Position numbers and translations under genes: made by a program
Notes under the pieces: generated by a model
Database searches by the model: none
The model's input: the letters and a program-made list of their open reading frames with translations, nothing else
What the model was told of the DNA's origin: nothing
Assembly (NCBI GenBank): GCA_009823395.1
Contig: CM020502.1
Location: forward strand, 29,064,944-29,128,943
Length of the DNA stretch: 64,000 nucleotides
Source: Thamnaconus septentrionalis
Taxonomy: Eukaryota; Chordata; Actinopteri; Tetraodontiformes; Monacanthidae
Direction of reading: 5' to 3'
Part shown: in pieces, positions 63,331-64,000 of the stretch
Numbering within the stretch: position 1 is the stretch's first letter
Layout of the letters: every line of letters starts with the position of its first letter

Positions 63331-64000
63331 AGCTCTTGAGCGGAGGTCAGTTCCCTCTCTGCCGGTCTCATCCTCTCTCTGCTCTGGAAGGGTTGTTGGC
63401 TTTTTCTTTCCGATGTGCTGAAGTTGTGGCTGCCCACCACCGTGTGCAGGCTGCGTGGGAGGACGGCGCAACGGCTGCTCGGGACAAACGCAGGAAATGA
63501 TCCAAAAAAAAGAGAAAGAGAAAGAGAAAAGTGACCCAGAGTTATTTCAGGAAGAAGCCTCCTCCTCCTCCTCCTCCTCCTCCTCCCCCTCCTCCTCCTT
63601 CTCCACCTCCTCTTCCTGCAACAGCAGCAGCTCCAGGTTCTCCAGCAGGACCAGGCTGGATGTGATGTGATGGGGCCGACCGTCTCCAGGCAGACCGGGG
63701 AGCTCGAGGTTTGAGTGGTGGGCGGGGCCAGGGGCGCTCAGCTCGGAAAAGGGAAAACCAGGAAGTAGTCGGGACCGGCTGGGAGTTTCAGTAATCCGCG
63801 AGCTAATCAGCAGCAGCAGCAGCAGCAGCAGCAGCGTGTTTACTGTGGGCGACCTGTCAAAACACAGCGGGGCCGGTCACATGATCCGCTCGCCGCTTGT
63901 GTTCCCGCCGCCATCGACAACTCACACAACACACAAGGACGCACAACAGAGCCGATTAAATGGCTGCAAGCGGCAAAAATCTCTGTTGACACACGTTTGT

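Overview
The window looks like nuclear DNA of a teleost fish. Genes have many exons with short GT-AG introns, often 70-200 bp. CA/TG microsatellites are extremely dense, a tRNA-derived SINE carries an L2-type tail, and the gene order matches human 12q15-q21. No prokaryotic, viral or CRISPR structure was seen.

Layout, left to right. (1) 88-5932 (+): 3' part of an LGR4/5/6-type leucine-rich-repeat GPCR, probably lgr5; its 5' end lies outside the window. (2) 9369-18126 (+): a complete 22-exon myrfl (myelin regulatory factor-like). All exon phases agree and give about 915 codons. (3) 19175-20102 and 40268-40606 (+): exons of an unidentified small coiled-coil protein, possibly one gene split by a repeat array. 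(4) 20643-40150: nine tandem copies of a ~2 kb non-coding unit plus blocks of ~95 bp hairpin repeats. This is the most unusual structure in the window. (5) 41451-46715 (+): complete 16-exon cct2, 535 codons, the same length as human CCT2. (6) 54068-48998 (-): a 13-exon bestrophin, best3 by synteny, with a 1-nt deletion just before its calcium-clasp motif. (7) 54889-56804 (+): a CYTH-domain protein (class IV adenylyl cyclase/thiamine triphosphatase superfamily) with a possible mitochondrial presequence. (8) 56960-64000: mostly low-complexity pyrimidine and CA/TG sequence, with two possible exons of an unidentified downstream gene.

The neighbours do not form an operon or a pathway. They are a conserved vertebrate linkage group: lgr5, myrfl, cct2 and best3 all lie on human 12q15-q21. 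In human, lrrc10 lies between CCT2 and BEST3, and RAB3IP follows BEST3. Here no lrrc10 is visible, and the CYTH gene occupies the position after best3.

Main points for a second look: the 2 kb array, with head-tail inverted repeats, a covarying hairpin, and repeated DR1 and CTCF-like motifs; introns with AC repeats at the 5' end and GT repeats at the 3' end; a missing AG at the last cct2 acceptor; and the best3 frameshift with an in-frame rescue acceptor. Exon boundaries were read by eye from splice consensus and reading frame, so single boundaries may be wrong.
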